Shown in pieces: positions 30,184 through 43,416 of a DNA stretch of 64,000 nt. The position numbers and the translations under genes were made by a program. Below the pieces are notes generated by a model that was not told where the DNA came from, did no database searches, and saw only the letters and a program-made list of their open reading frames with translations. The DNA is from Enterobacteriaceae bacterium RIT691 (GTDB lineage: Bacteria; Pseudomonadota; Gammaproteobacteria; Enterobacterales; Enterobacteriaceae), in NCBI GenBank assembly GCA_009668205.1, contig WJYM01000009.1, forward strand, positions 124,001-188,000, in the 5' to 3' direction. Numbering within the stretch: position 1 is the first letter of the stretch; each line of letters opens with the position of its first letter.

Positions 30184-33100
30184 TTACAAACTGCCTGCGG
30201 TACGACCACGCCCTGTGGATGTCATCGTTTTCCCCATTTGCTTACCATTCAGGCTTTCCAGACGCATCTGGAACGGTGGGAATGGCATATCGATACCGTG
30301 CTCGCGGAAGCCCGCCAGAATCAGCTGGTGGATTTCATGACGCAGCGGCATGCGATGGCCCATCTCAGCGGCATAAATACGCAGTTCGAAAATTTGGATC
30401 CCTTGCTGCAGGTCGACCAGGAAGACTTCCGGGGCCGGATTGTCGATAACCAGCGAGCACCGCTCAGCGGCGGTCATCAGGATTTGCGTGACTTCTTCAC
30501 TGTTGGCATCAGACGGTGCCGGCACGGTTAATACCACGCGGGTGACAGAGTCTGACAGCGACCAGTTGATGAACTGCTCGGTGATAAAGGCCTTGTTCGG
30601 CACGATAATCTCTTTGCGGTCCCAGTCGCTGATGGTGGTCGCTCGGGTATTGATTTTGGTCACGCTGCCGGTCAAATCACGGATAGTCACCGTATCGCCA
30701 ATACGAATCGGTTTTTCAAACAGAATAATCAGGCCCGAGATAAAGTTGGCAAAAATCTCCTGCAGACCAAACCCAAGCCCGACACCGAGAGCAGCAACCA
30801 GCCACTGCAGTTTCGCCCATTCGATACCGATCATTGAGAACCCGACCAGACCACCAATCAGCATCAGCAGATATTTGGTGATGGTGGTGATGGCATAGCC
30901 GGTGCCCGGCGTCAGGCTGAGGTGCTGAAGGACCGCCAGCTCCAACAAAGCAGGGAGGTTGCGCACCAACTGCGTGGTAATGATAAACACCAAAATCGCA
31001 ATCAGCACCGCGCCAAGCGTAATGGGCTCAAGGCTTTCTACCCCCTGCACCGTGGAAGTCACATCCCACAGGGAAATGTTTTCAAGGAAGCCGAATGCCG
31101 AGTGAATTTCCGACCACAGTACAATGACTGACACCAGCGCAATCAGCATCAGGATCGAACGTACCAGTCGCAGCGACTGGGCGCTGAGGGTGTCGAGATC
31201 CACTTCAGCAATATCGACTTCCGGTGAGCCTTCCAGACTGGTGGTATGGTGTGGTTCTTCTTCGCCGCGAGCGCGATGAGCCAGCATTTCAGCCCGGCGA
31301 TGCTTTGCCCTGTCGAAGGCGATTCGACGTCGCTGGATGAGCATCCAGCGGCGGATCACGTGATAGATAACCAGCAGCAGGAACCAGATAGCCACCGAGG
31401 TTTCCAGCCTTGCCAATAGCGCTTTAGACGTTGCCAGGTAGCCGATCGCCGCGGCCAGAATGGCGACCAGCGGGGCGCCCATCAGCAGATTCCACAGCAG
31501 ACGGTTAATCATGTTGTCGCCGTTGCCCTCTTTGTCGAGGTACAGCGAAACCCCCGCGCGCTTGAGGCTCAACGTCACTATCGCCAGTGCTCCGCAGATT
31601 AGAATGAAGCAAAGCCTGCCCAGCGACGCGGAAAATTCACGATCGTGGAGATTATCGAACATGATCAGCGCCATGATCAGCGGCACGATAAGCCCGATGC
31701 TCATCAGGTAGTAGCGCATCGCTCGCGCCACCCGGTTACGCGGCCAGCCAAAGTGGGCGATGAACAGGCCATTTGGGCGAGCAAACGCGGCGCAAATCAT
31801 CACCACCCATAGCAGCGGAACGGTAGCGGTTACACCGTTACCAATCGCCACGGCCAGCGGGTAGGGCCATGCTTCCTGTAGGCCGTAGCCCAGCGTCATC
31901 CACAGCACCGGCAGCGGAGAGGCCACCAAAATCGACCAGAAGACGGTGCGCAGCGTCAGCCAGAAGTGATCCTGCGTCACTTTCCCCACGCGGTTGCTGG
32001 AGCGTTCCAGGAAGCGGGTGAAGTGTTTGCGCGAGCTGATGCTGAAGCCAACCAGGATCAGCGCCGCAAACAGTGGGAGTAGCGTTTCTTTGCTGGTGAG
32101 CATCATCACCGAGGCTTTGCCCAGCTGGCTGAAGGTATCCAGCGAGATAAGGCGACGCAGGTCCTGAACGATTTCCAGCGGCCAGGCGAAAGTGATTGGG
32201 CTGACGTCCGACGTCCAGAACAGATAGCGGTGGGTGGCTTCGTTGATCTCTTTTAGCGCGTCTTCAAGCTGACTATTGGCGACTTTCAGCTTAGTCAGTT
32301 CCAGAATCAGCGTATCGCCGCCCTGCAGCAGAGAGTTGAGCAGATCGCGCTGGGTGCGAAGCTGAGCATCCAGGATACGGGACTCTTCCGCTGTGAGCGG
32401 CTGTCCGTCGGTCTGACGCAGCTGTGGCTGTTTGCTGAGTAAATCCTCATAACGCAGACGGTGCACGCGAAGCTGGGCCATTTCGGTATCCAACTGCTGC
32501 GGTTTTGGCATCTCAGGCAAACGGGCGACCTGCGCACGCAGGGCTTCACCGAGCAGATTCGATGACCCCAGCCATTGTGACTGTTCACGCAGGGTGTTGA
32601 GCGCCTGGCGCACCTGCAACGTCTGATTCGTGGCCTGGCGCTGCTGTGAGGCCACCAGATCCATCCGCTGCGCCTGTTGGTTCAGGGCCTGAGACAGATC
32701 GCGGTTAATGGTGAACTGCTTCACGATGCTGGCGGGAAGATTGGCGCTGTTTTCAGCCAGTAATTCTGTGCTTTCCAGCGCTTTTTCGGCTTCGCGCTGA
32801 CGCTGGCTGTTGAGCTGGTTGCGCAGCGCCTGAAGATAGGTATCCAACTGCTCGCTTTGCTTTTGCGCCAGCTCCGAACGCATTCTCGCCAGCTCCTGGC
32901 GGTTGTTTGCCGAAAGCTGGGCAAGCTCCAGTTCATTCACCAGCGCTTTCAGTTTCGCTGATTCTGCCTGCAGGCTGAGGTTTTGCGCCTGGGCCGCGGT
33001 GCCGGTGGCCGTGCCTGCACGACGCTCAACGTCGTTCAACTGGCGACGCGCGTCGGTTTGCTGCTGAGGGAGTTGGTTCAGAGAGTCGGCGATTTCGCGG

Positions 33101-33492
33101 GCGCGCTCCTGCTCCTGCTGTGCCTGGCGGCTTTTTTCCAGCAGCTGACTGCTCACCTGCAGGATTTCCTGATTTAGCGCATCGGTCGTCAGCCCGGTCG
33201 GCACCTGACGCGGCTCATCGCTAAGCCTGGAAAGCTGAGTCCGGAGCGTCTGGGAAAGTTTAGGGAAGTTGTCGATCGACTGCTGATATTGCGTGGCGCG
33301 CTCAAGGGAACCTTTGCGTTCCTCAAGCGCGTTCAGCGCGGACTGGAGAGCGTCAACGGCTTCAGGCTGGGCGGGCTTTGCCGCCTTCGCCTGTTCCAGT
33401 TCTTGCTCGATTTGTTTGGCGTCGGGGGCGCTTGCTGCATACGCCCCCATGCTGAGGCACCAGGCCATCAGAAAAGTGATAATCAGGCGCAC
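30184..33492 (-). CDS. mscM: Miniconductance mechanosensitive channel MscM
   Basis: A 1102-residue MscS-family channel (E. coli YjeP 1107) that opens on membrane tension during hypo-osmotic shock. It has a signal peptide ending near AYAA, then a long periplasmic coiled-coil domain rich in Gln, Leu and Arg (about 25-470). About 11 helices follow. The MscS core with VAALGVGLGFGLQEIFANFISGLIILFEKPIRIGD pore helix and beta domain comes last. It lies 18 bp after psd and forms psd-mscM. Confidence 0.96.
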   Translation of the reverse strand: MRLIITFLMAWCLSMGAYAASAPDAKQIEQELEQAKAAKPAQPEAVDALQSALNALEERKGSLERATQYQQSIDNFPKLSQTLRTQLSRLSDEPRQVPTGLTTDALNQEILQVSSQLLEKSRQAQQEQERAREIADSLNQLPQQQTDARRQLNDVERRAGTATGTAAQAQNLSLQAESAKLKALVNELELAQLSANNRQELARMRSELAQKQSEQLDTYLQALRNQLNSQRQREAEKALESTELLAENSANLPASIVKQFTINRDLSQALNQQAQRMDLVASQQRQATNQTLQVRQALNTLREQSQWLGSSNLLGEALRAQVARLPEMPKPQQLDTEMAQLRVHRLRYEDLLSKQPQLRQTDGQPLTAEESRILDAQLRTQRDLLNSLLQGGDTLILELTKLKVANSQLEDALKEINEATHRYLFWTSDVSPITFAWPLEIVQDLRRLISLDTFSQLGKASVMMLTSKETLLPLFAALILVGFSISSRKHFTRFLERSSNRVGKVTQDHFWLTLRTVFWSILVASPLPVLWMTLGYGLQEAWPYPLAVAIGNGVTATVPLLWVVMICAAFARPNGLFIAHFGWPRNRVARAMRYYLMSIGLIVPLIMALIMFDNLHDREFSASLGRLCFILICGALAIVTLSLKRAGVSLYLDKEGNGDNMINRLLWNLLMGAPLVAILAAAIGYLATSKALLARLETSVAIWFLLLVIYHVIRRWMLIQRRRIAFDRAKHRRAEMLAHRARGEEEPHHTTSLEGSPEVDIAEVDLDTLSAQSLRLVRSILMLIALVSVIVLWSEIHSAFGFLENISLWDVTSTVQGVESLEPITLGAVLIAILVFIITTQLVRNLPALLELAVLQHLSLTPGTGYAITTITKYLLMLIGGLVGFSMIGIEWAKLQWLVAALGVGLGFGLQEIFANFISGLIILFEKPIRIGDTVTIRDLTGSVTKINTRATTISDWDRKEIIVPNKAFITEQFINWSLSDSVTRVVLTVPAPSDANSEEVTQILMTAAERCSLVIDNPAPEVFLVDLQQGIQIFELRIYAAEMGHRMPLRHEIHQLILAGFREHGIDMPFPPFQMRLESLNGKQMGKTMTSTGRGRTAGSL

Positions 33493-33510
33493 GTCAGCGG
33501 TCCTTCTAAG

Positions 33511-34473
33511 TTAGCCTTGATCTTTATCGTCAACCAACGGGTTGGCGTCGTGTTCTGCTTTAATCTCTTTTTCCACCACCGGTGCTTCGGTTTCTGGCGC
33601 GACGAACGCTTCGGTCGACACGGCCAGCGGAAGGCCAAGTTTAGTCACAGAGAGGCTTTCGAGCTGTTCAGCCAACTGTACTTTGCCCGGTGCGAACAGG
33701 TTGATTACGGTCGACCCCAGCTTGAAGCGACCCATTTCCTGACCCTTCAGCAGAGCCACAGAACCTTCGCTCTCACCCTCAGGCCAGGTCCAGCGTTTGA
33801 TGACGCCTTCGCGTGGTGGCGTAATGGTGCCAGCCCAAACGGTTTCGATGCTGCCAACGATGGTTGCACCCACCAGAATCTGTGCCATTGGGCCAAATTC
33901 AGTGTCGAACAGGCAGATGACGCGCTCATTACGGGCAAACAGGTTTGGTACGTTTTGCGCGGTCAGGTGGTTGACGGAGAACAGATCGCCCGGTACGTAA
34001 ATCATTTCGCGCAGGATACCGTTGCATGGCATATGCACGCGGTGATAGTCACGCGGAGAGAGATACGTGGTTGCAAACGAACCGTTGCGGAAGAGGTCCG
34101 CCATCAGGTAGTTGCCCGCCAGCAGCGCTTCCAGGCTATAGTTGTGGCCTTTAGCCTGCAAAATTTTGTCGTCTTCAATTTTGCCAAGCTGGCTGATAAC
34201 GCCATCGGCAGGCATCACCAGGACGTTCGGATCGGTGTTCACTGGGCGTACGTCTTCACGAAGCGGGCGCACGAAGAAATCGTTAAAGGTGCGATAGCTC
34301 GCAGTATCCGGCTTCTGCGCCTCTTTCATGTCGACCTTGTAAAATTTGACGAACAGGTCAATCACCAGCTTGGTCAGCCAGCCTGCTCGTTTGCTCGCGC
34401 CCCAGCCAGCGAGGCGCGTAAGCCACAGTTTCGGCAGAATGTATTGAAGCGAAAGTTTAAATGCGTTTAACAA
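33511..34473 (-). CDS. psd: Phosphatidylserine decarboxylase Psd
   Basis: A 320-residue proenzyme, decarboxylating phosphatidylserine to phosphatidylethanolamine at the inner membrane. Self-cleavage within LGST ([10 protein letters not shown], near residue 253) makes the pyruvoyl group. [11 protein letters not shown] and [11 protein letters not shown] are conserved. The C-terminus is acidic and a little different in length from E. coli (322). Confidence 0.97.
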   Translation of the reverse strand: MLNAFKLSLQYILPKLWLTRLAGWGASKRAGWLTKLVIDLFVKFYKVDMKEAQKPDTASYRTFNDFFVRPLREDVRPVNTDPNVLVMPADGVISQLGKIEDDKILQAKGHNYSLEALLAGNYLMADLFRNGSFATTYLSPRDYHRVHMPCNGILREMIYVPGDLFSVNHLTAQNVPNLFARNERVICLFDTEFGPMAQILVGATIVGSIETVWAGTITPPREGVIKRWTWPEGESEGSVALLKGQEMGRFKLGSTVINLFAPGKVQLAEQLESLSVTKLGLPLAVSTEAFVAPETEAPVVEKEIKAEHDANPLVDDKDQG

Positions 34474-34566
34474 GGTAGCCTCCAGGCCAGTGTTGTGTCG
34501 ATACAGCAGGCTCTTTCCGAGCCTTTTAGAAAAGGGGGCTGATTCTATCGGCGTTCAGCTTAATTG

Positions 34567-35619
34567 TCAGTCGTCGGTTTCAGAAAAGCTTTTACGCGTT
34601 TTTACCTGGGACATGGTTTCCAGAATGCGATGATAGTTTTCAAAACGGGTTTCGGCGATTTCCCCTTTTTCGACGGCTTCACGGATGGCGCAGCCCGGAT
34701 CGTTGTCGTGTTTGCAGTCGCGATACTTGCAGTCGCCAAGGTAGTCCTGGAATTCGACAAAGCCGTTAAAGATCTGTTCCGGTTCCAGATGCCAGAGACC
34801 AAACTCACGCACGCCAGGGGAGTCAATTACATCGCCGCCGTGCGGGAAGTGATACAGCCGTGCCGCAGTGGTGGTGTGTTGACCGAGGCCAGAGTTATCG
34901 GAAACGTCGTTGGTCAGGATCTCTTCCTGCAGGCCCAGCAGGGCGTTCAGCAGGCTTGATTTACCCACGCCAGACTGGCCCGCAAAGATGCTGATGCGGT
35001 CAGTCAGCGCTTCTTCAAGCGGCTTCAGGCCGTTTTGCGTGCGGCTGGACACCATCAGTACGCGGTAGCCAATCTTGCGGTAGATATCCATCTGCTCGTT
35101 GACGAAAGCCATGCCATCTTCATCCAGCAGATCGATTTTATTGAGTACGATAATAGGGTCAACGCCGAGCGTTTCGCAGGCCACCAGATATCTGTCGATA
35201 ATATTGAGTGACAGCTCCGGCAGAATGGCCGAAACGATAATAATCTGGTCGATATTGGCGGCGATCGGTTTCACGCCGTCATAAACATCAGGGCGCGTCA
35301 GCACGGTGGTGCGTTCGTGAACTGCCTCGACGATGCCTTTGACTTTTACACCCTCTGCCGCGGCTTTGCCTGGACGCCAGACGACACGGTCGCCGGTGAC
35401 CAGCGAGCGAATGGTGCGACGGATGTTGCAGCGGTGAATATCGCCGTCAGCGGACTCCACATCGGCATGCATGCCGAAGCGGCTGATGACGATGCCTTCA
35501 GACGCTTCGCCAAACAGGTTGTCATCGAAATCGGCCTTCTCCGAAGTCGTTTTAAGGCGGCGCTGGTGGTTTGCTTTAACGCGGCGCTGTTGACCTTTGG
35601 AGAGTTTATTTTTACTCAA
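34567..35619 (-). CDS. rsgA: Ribosome small-subunit biogenesis GTPase RsgA
   Basis: A 350-residue circularly permuted GTPase that checks late 30S maturation. It has an N-terminal OB fold, the G4 motif NKIDLL before G1 [12 protein letters not shown] (about residue 215), then G3 [11 protein letters not shown]-terminal zinc knuckle carries [14 protein letters not shown]. The TTG start at 35619 is chosen over the upstream ATG because AGGAG lies 9 nt before it and the length then equals E. coli. Confidence 0.95.
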   Translation of the reverse strand: MSKNKLSKGQQRRVKANHQRRLKTTSEKADFDDNLFGEASEGIVISRFGMHADVESADGDIHRCNIRRTIRSLVTGDRVVWRPGKAAAEGVKVKGIVEAVHERTTVLTRPDVYDGVKPIAANIDQIIIVSAILPELSLNIIDRYLVACETLGVDPIIVLNKIDLLDEDGMAFVNEQMDIYRKIGYRVLMVSSRTQNGLKPLEEALTDRISIFAGQSGVGKSSLLNALLGLQEEILTNDVSDNSGLGQHTTTAARLYHFPHGGDVIDSPGVREFGLWHLEPEQIFNGFVEFQDYLGDCKYRDCKHDNDPGCAIREAVEKGEIAETRFENYHRILETMSQVKTRKSFSETDD

Positions 35620-35727
35620 TCGGGCTGGCTCCTGGTATCGCCCCGCAGGGGCAAAACCTCTATGATACACGCTATTTTAGATGAATATAGTCACTGTCGT
35701 GGTGACCTGAGAAGGGTGGAAAATAAC

Positions 35728-36273
35728 ATGAGTGCAGATGAAAACAACCTCATTTGGATTGATCTTGAAATGACAGGCCTGGATCCCGAGCGCGATCGCA
35801 TTATTGAGATTGCCACGCTCGTGACGGATGCCAACCTGAACATTCTGGCTGAAGGACCAACCATTGCTGTGCATCAGTCTGACGCACAGCTGGCGCTGAT
35901 GGATGATTGGAACGTACGCACCCATACCGGCAGCGGCTTGGTTGAGCGTGTGAAAGCCAGCACTCAGGACGATCGCGCGGCAGAACTGGCGACTATCGAA
36001 TTTTTGAAACAGTGGGTGCCAGCAGGGAAGTCGCCTATCTGTGGTAACAGCATCGGCCAGGATCGCCGCTTCCTGTTTAAGTATATGCCGGAACTGGAAG
36101 AGTACTTCCACTACCGTTACCTGGACGTCAGCACCCTGAAAGAGCTGGCTCGTCGCTGGAAACCTGAAATCCTTGACGGCTTTAAGAAGCAGGGGACCCA
36201 CCAGGCGATGGACGATATCCGCGAATCCGTTGCTGAGCTTAGCTATTACCGTGAGCATTTTATTCAGCTTTGA
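35728..36273 (+). CDS. orn: Oligoribonuclease Orn
   Basis: A 181-residue DEDDh 3'-5' exonuclease that degrades dinucleotides and pGpG. The ExoI motif [11 protein letters not shown], Exo[13 protein letters not shown] and Exo[14 protein letters not shown] hold the DEDDh residues. The ATG at 35728 equals the E. coli start. It is divergent from rsgA; a terminator follows. Confidence 0.98.
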   Translation: MSADENNLIWIDLEMTGLDPERDRIIEIATLVTDANLNILAEGPTIAVHQSDAQLALMDDWNVRTHTGSGLVERVKASTQDDRAAELATIEFLKQWVPAGKSPICGNSIGQDRRFLFKYMPELEEYFHYRYLDVSTLKELARRWKPEILDGFKKQGTHQAMDDIRESVAELSYYREHFIQL

Positions 36274-36284
36274 TAGGCGTGTTT

Positions 36285-36314
36285 GCCGGGAAAGGTCGCC
36301 TGACCCGGCTTTTT
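36285..36314 (+). terminator. orn terminator
   Basis: The stem GCCGGG/CCCGGC is followed by TTTTT. A second short hairpin, AACGCC...GGCGT, comes right after. Confidence 0.75.
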
Positions 36315-36398
36315 AACGCCTTTTTGGCGTAAAAACGCGCAATGCGATTAATATTGCGACACTTGAACTAAATTTCGAAAAAAATGGTTTGAGGGGGG

Positions 36399-36426
36399 TT
36401 GCAGCTAAAAGGATTTCTCGTATAAT
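36399..36426 (+). promoter_or_regulatory. glyVXY promoter
   Basis: TTGCAG and TATAAT are separated by 16 bp, with a GC-rich discriminator (GCGCCTCCCG), 49 bp before the first tRNA-Gly. Confidence 0.8.
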
Positions 36427-36475
36427 GCGCCTCCCGTAACGACAGAGAATTACACGTTACGACAGCAACAAATTT

Positions 36476-36551
<76 letters not shown>

Positions 36552-36587
36552 AAATTTGAAAAATGTCGCAAGACATGCACCACCCAA

Positions 36588-36663
<76 letters not shown>

Positions 36664-36699
36664 AAATTTGAAAGGTGTCGCAAGACACGCACCACCCAA

Positions 36700-36775
<76 letters not shown>

Positions 36776-36796
36776 AATTTTCTTTACTCTCCTTTT

Positions 36797-37044
36797 TTAT
36801 CCACAGCGTAAAACACGTTGGGGACGATTTTCGTTTCCATCTAAAAAGTGTTGTAAACAGACTTATCCACAGTTATGCGCCTCTCATCAGAAAGACCAAA
36901 AGCTTCAAGTTGTGAATAATAAATCCATAACCTTTTGTATTTTATGCCTTAAATAAGGTTTCAAATTGTTATGACGATCACTTGACGATTTTTGGTACGT
37001 TGAATTGCAATGTGTTTTTATTTTTATTCACAGCCTGTGAATGA
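36797..37044. promoter_or_regulatory. datA: DnaA-box cluster at the position of datA
   Basis: Between glyVXY and queG, where E. coli datA lies. Boxes: TTATCCACA at 36797-36805 and 36863-36871, TTATTCACA on the - strand at 36911-36919 and on the + strand at 37024-37032, and TCATTCACA (one mismatch) on the - strand at 37036-37044. An IHF-like site (TTTCAAATTGTTA, 36959-36971, one mismatch) sits within. In E. coli, datA with IHF promotes DnaA-ATP hydrolysis and restrains re-initiation. No gene is present here. Confidence 0.78.
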
Positions 37045-37046
37045 AA

Positions 37047-38184
37047 TCAGGCATCCCTCGGCAGACCTTTTTCAATCACCCTGACCAAACGTTGCTTTTG
37101 CGGTAGCTGCACTTCAACAATGCAGGCATTCCGCTTCTCAATTTGCTGCGCAATCGCCCATTCAATGTGTTCGTCGAGCAGCGAGTGCTCACCCCGACGG
37201 CTTTCCAGCGCCTGAAGATGACGTTCATCCCAGGGGGCATTACCCAATGCCACGCTGATATTACGCAGCCAGCGCAGATGCCCGATGCGGCGAATCGGCG
37301 AGCCTTCGGTGACTTTCAGAAAATGGGCTTCACTCCAGGCAAACAGCTCAATCAATTCGGGGGCGTGCAGGGCTTTACGCGGGCTGAAATCGTCTTCTGC
37401 GGTTAATTGTGAATAACGATTCCACGGACAAATCAGCTGGCAGTCATCGCAACCATAGATTCGGTTGCCCATCAGCGGGCGAAATTCTTCCGGGATAGCC
37501 CCTTCCAGCTCAATGGTCAGATAAGAAATACAGCGGCGTGCATCCACCGTGTAGGGCTCGACAATCGCCCCTGTCGGGCAGATGGTCATGCAGGCCACGC
37601 AGCGGCCGCAGGCTTCTTCCACTGGTTTATCAACAGGTAACGGAAGATCGATCAGCAACTCACCGAGGAAAAAAAAGGAACCGGCGTCACGGCTCAGGAT
37701 CAGCGAGTGCTTCCCTGTCCAGCCAAGCCCGGCTTTTTCGGCGATAGGCCGCTCCAGAACAGGCGCAGAATCGACAAAAGGTCTAAAATTCAGCGAGGCA
37801 CACTGTTCCTGAATTTTTTCGCCGAGTTTCTTGAGGCGGTTACGCAACAGCTTATGATAATCACGCCCGAGGGCATAACGGCTGACGTAGCCAAGCGAGG
37901 GATTTTTCAGGGTGCTGGCAAACTTCGCATGAGCAGGCAGATAGTTCATTCGCACGCTGATCACGCGAAGCGTACCGGGCAGCAGTTCATGAGGGCGCGC
38001 GCGCAGCATACCGTGACGCGCCATCCACTCCATTTCGCCATGGTATTGTTTGTCCAGCCAGGCCTGCAGTTTGGGCTCAGAATCGCTGAGGTCGGTGTCG
38101 GTAATCCCGACGTGTTGGAAGCCGAGCTCATTGCCCCACTGTTTGATGTTTTGCGCTAATTGATTGAGATCGAGGGGCTGTGAC

Positions 38185-38186
<2 letters not shown>
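37047..38186 (-). CDS. queG: Epoxyqueuosine reductase QueG
   Basis: A 379-residue cobalamin-dependent, iron-sulfur enzyme reducing epoxyqueuosine to queuosine in the wobble position of tRNA. Two [4Fe-4S] motifs are CGRCVACMTICPTGA and CDDCQLICPW, after the cobalamin-binding N-terminal half. The length equals E. coli with start ATG 38186. That codon shares the tetranucleotide CATG with the start of divergent nnr. Confidence 0.95.
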
Positions 38187-40165
<1,979 letters not shown>

Positions 40166-40181
40166 CCTGAGGGATGGCGGG

Positions 40182-41528
40182 ATGATTTATCGCGTTACAA
40201 GTTGGTTAGTGGCAAGCCTGCTGCTCATTTGCCTGCAGGCGACGGCGGCAAGTTTATCCGACATCCAGGTCTCTAACGGAGACAAGCAGGCCCGGATTAC
40301 ATTCAGTTTTATGGGCGATCCGGACTACTCGTTTTCTCAGGAAGGGAAACGCAGCGTTGCGCTCGACATCAAGCAGACCGGTGTGATTCAGGGGCTGCCG
40401 CTGAATTTTAGTGGCAACAATCTGGTGAGAAGCATTCGCTCGGGTACGCCGAAGGATGCGGAATCCCTGCGGCTGGTCGTGGATTTAACCGGCGACGGTA
40501 AAACCCGCGCGGTGAAGCAGCAGAATGGCGCGAATTACACGGTGGTGTTCACCATCAATGCTGATGCACCACCGCCGCCGCCACCTCCTCCTCCGGTTGT
40601 GGCAAAGCGTGTGGAAACACCTGCGGTGGCCGTGGCCCCGCGTCCTTCGGAACCGCCGCGCAATCCGTTTAAAAGCCAGAACGATCGCCTGACCAGCGTG
40701 ACCAGCAGCAATACGGAAACGCGCCCTGCAGCGCGTGCACGTACCGCCAGCGTCACGGGGGATAAAGTGATTATCGCCATTGATGCCGGACACGGCGGAC
40801 AGGATCCTGGCGCTATTGGGCCTGGGGGAACGAAAGAGAAAAACGTGACCATCCTGATCGCCCGTAAACTGCGTGCGCTGCTGAATGACGATCCGATGTT
40901 CAAGGGCGTGCTGACGCGTGATGGCGACTACTTTATCTCGGTGATGGGCCGCTCGGATGTGGCGCGTAAGCAAAACGCGAACTTCCTGGTCTCGATTCAC
41001 GCCGATGCTGCACCTAATCGTGATGCCACAGGGGCTTCTGTCTGGGTGCTGTCTAACCGTCGCGCAAATAGCGAAATGGCCGGTTGGCTCGAACAGCACG
41101 AGAAGCAGTCGGAGCTATTGGGTGGCGCGGGTGATGTCCTGGCGAACAGCCAGTCCGATCCTTACCTGAGCCAGGCGGTGCTGGATTTACAATTCGGTCA
41201 TTCCCAGCGCGTCGGGTATGATGTGGCCGTCGATGTGTTAAGCCAGCTGCAGCGGGTCGGGAATATCCATAAGCGCCGTCCTGAGCATGCCAGCCTGGGC
41301 GTTCTGCGTTCACCGGATATCCCCTCCATCCTTGTTGAAACCGGTTTTATCAGCAACAACAGCGAGGAACGTCTGCTGGGCAGCGACAGTTACCAACAGC
41401 AGATAGCGGAAGCTATCTACAACGGACTGCGCAATTACTTCGATCAACATCCGTTGCAGAACGGGCCGCGCGGTGAGTCGTCACAAACTGCCAGCGCGAC
41501 GGCCCCTGGCGGAACCTTAATTAACTAA
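40182..41528 (+). CDS. amiB: N-acetylmuramoyl-L-alanine amidase AmiB
   Basis: A 448-residue periplasmic zinc amidase that splits septal murein for daughter-cell separation, activated by EnvC. It has a signal peptide ending near ATAA, an AMIN domain (about 25-130), a run of prolines ([12 protein letters not shown], about 127-138), then the Amidase_3 domain with [20 protein letters not shown] and VETGFISN. Sixteen bases after tsaE. Confidence 0.96.
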   Translation: MIYRVTSWLVASLLLICLQATAASLSDIQVSNGDKQARITFSFMGDPDYSFSQEGKRSVALDIKQTGVIQGLPLNFSGNNLVRSIRSGTPKDAESLRLVVDLTGDGKTRAVKQQNGANYTVVFTINADAPPPPPPPPPVVAKRVETPAVAVAPRPSEPPRNPFKSQNDRLTSVTSSNTETRPAARARTASVTGDKVIIAIDAGHGGQDPGAIGPGGTKEKNVTILIARKLRALLNDDPMFKGVLTRDGDYFISVMGRSDVARKQNANFLVSIHADAAPNRDATGASVWVLSNRRANSEMAGWLEQHEKQSELLGGAGDVLANSQSDPYLSQAVLDLQFGHSQRVGYDVAVDVLSQLQRVGNIHKRRPEHASLGVLRSPDIPSILVETGFISNNSEERLLGSDSYQQQIAEAIYNGLRNYFDQHPLQNGPRGESSQTASATAPGGTLIN

Positions 41529-41538
41529 GGAGCACTTC

Positions 41539-43416
41539 ATGCCGATTCAGGTTTTACCGCCGCAGCTCGCGAACCAGATTGCCGCTGGGGAAGTGGTGGA
41601 ACGGCCCGCATCGGTAGTGAAAGAGCTGGTTGAAAACAGCCTGGATGCGGGCGCGACCCGCATCGATATCGATATTGAACGCGGTGGCGCAAAGCTCATC
41701 CGCATTCGTGATAACGGCTGTGGCATCAAAAAAGACGAGCTGGCGCTGGCGTTGGCGCGTCATGCCACCAGTAAGATTGCCTCGCTCGACGACCTGGAAG
41801 CAATCATCAGCCTGGGTTTCCGCGGTGAAGCGCTGGCCAGTATCAGCTCAGTGTCTCGTCTGACGCTCACCTCCCGCATTGCCGATCAGCAGGAAGCCTG
41901 GCAGGCCTATGCCGAAGGGCGCGATATGGATGTGACGGTGAAGCCCGCCGCTCACCCGGTTGGCACCACGCTGGAAGTGCTGGATTTGTTCTATAACACG
42001 CCCGCGCGGCGCAAATTCATGCGCACCGAGAAAACCGAATTTTCGCACATCGACGAAGTCATCCGTCGCATTGCGCTGGCGCGCTTTGATGTCACCCTCA
42101 ATCTGAATCACAACGGGAAAGTGGTACGCCAGTATCGCGCCGTGGCGGAAGGCGGGCAGAAAGAGCGCCGCCTGGCGGCCATTTGCGGCGTGCCGTTTGT
42201 AGAACAGGCGCTGGCTATCGAGTGGCAGCACGGTGATTTAGCGCTCCACGGCTGGGTGGCCGATCCAAAACAGTCGAATGCGCAGTTCGCTGAAATTCAA
42301 TATTGCTATGTCAACGGGCGAATGATGCGCGACCGGCTGATTAATCATGCTATCCGCCAGGCCTGCGAAGACAAGCTTGGCGCAGGCGAACAGCCCGCAT
42401 TCGTTCTGTATCTGACTATCGATCCCCATCAGGTGGATGTGAACGTCCATCCGGCGAAACACGAAGTGCGTTTCCATCAGTCGCGTCTGGTGCATGATTT
42501 TATTTATCAGGGGGTGGTCAGTGTGCTGCAACAGCAGGTCAATGCACCACTGCCGTTGGCCGATAGCGAAGATGAACCTGCGCCTCGTACGCTGCCGGAA
42601 AATCGTGTGGCGGCCGGGCGAAACCATTTCGCCGAACCGGTTTTTGCGCGTGATTCTGCGCCGCCGCGCCAAAGTGCGCCCGCTACAAGTGGGAGTGCGC
42701 GCTCAGGTTCCGGTGCCAGCACAAGTGCAGGAGCAAGCTGGCCGAATGCACAGCCGGGTTACCAGAAGCAGCAGGGGGCACTGTACAAACAGCTGCTGGA
42801 AACCCCTGCGTCTGAGCGCAAGCCGATACAGCCTGTCGCCGCGGAAAGCCTGGCCGGGCACAGCAACAGCTTTGGTCGGGTTCTGACGATCGTTGGTGGC
42901 GACCGTGCGCTGCTTGAGCGCGACGGAAAAATCAGCCTGTTGGCTCTGCCGGTGGCGGAGCGTTGGCTGAAACAGGCGCAACTTTCACCGGACACCACCG
43001 AAGTTTGCGCCCAGCCTTTGTTGATTCCACTGCGCTTAAAAATTAGCGCGGATGAACAGGCCGCATTGACAAAAGCCCTGCCAGTATTAGGGCAAATAGG
43101 CGTGGAAATTCAGTCAGAAGCGCAACATGTGACGGTAAGGGCGGTGCCTTTACCCTTAAGACAACAAAATTTACAAATCTTGATTCCTGAACTGATAGGC
43201 TACCTGGCGCAGCAATCATCTTATGATGCAGGCTCACTGGCTCAGTGGCTGGCGCGAAATCTCGCCAGCGATCACCCGCAGTGGAATATGGCTCAGGCCA
43301 TTGCCACGCTGACGGATGTTGAGCGTTTGTGCCCGCAGATGGTGAAAGCGCCGCCGGGCGGTCTGTTACAACCCGTTGATTTGCATACGGCGATGAATGC
43401 CCTTAACCATGAGTGA
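41539..43416 (+). CDS. mutL: DNA mismatch repair protein MutL
   Basis: A 625-residue GHKL ATPase that links MutS recognition to MutH incision and UvrD loading. The N-terminal ATP site holds [18 protein letters not shown], and [11 protein letters not shown] variable Ser/Ala/Gly-rich linker (about 350-430, with [17 protein letters not shown]) is followed by the dimerisation domain. It lacks the endonuclease motif DQHAxxE, as expected in Dam-directed repair. Ten residues longer than E. coli, mainly in the linker. Confidence 0.97.
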   Translation: MPIQVLPPQLANQIAAGEVVERPASVVKELVENSLDAGATRIDIDIERGGAKLIRIRDNGCGIKKDELALALARHATSKIASLDDLEAIISLGFRGEALASISSVSRLTLTSRIADQQEAWQAYAEGRDMDVTVKPAAHPVGTTLEVLDLFYNTPARRKFMRTEKTEFSHIDEVIRRIALARFDVTLNLNHNGKVVRQYRAVAEGGQKERRLAAICGVPFVEQALAIEWQHGDLALHGWVADPKQSNAQFAEIQYCYVNGRMMRDRLINHAIRQACEDKLGAGEQPAFVLYLTIDPHQVDVNVHPAKHEVRFHQSRLVHDFIYQGVVSVLQQQVNAPLPLADSEDEPAPRTLPENRVAAGRNHFAEPVFARDSAPPRQSAPATSGSARSGSGASTSAGASWPNAQPGYQKQQGALYKQLLETPASERKPIQPVAAESLAGHSNSFGRVLTIVGGDRALLERDGKISLLALPVAERWLKQAQLSPDTTEVCAQPLLIPLRLKISADEQAALTKALPVLGQIGVEIQSEAQHVTVRAVPLPLRQQNLQILIPELIGYLAQQSSYDAGSLAQWLARNLASDHPQWNMAQAIATLTDVERLCPQMVKAPPGGLLQPVDLHTAMNALNHE

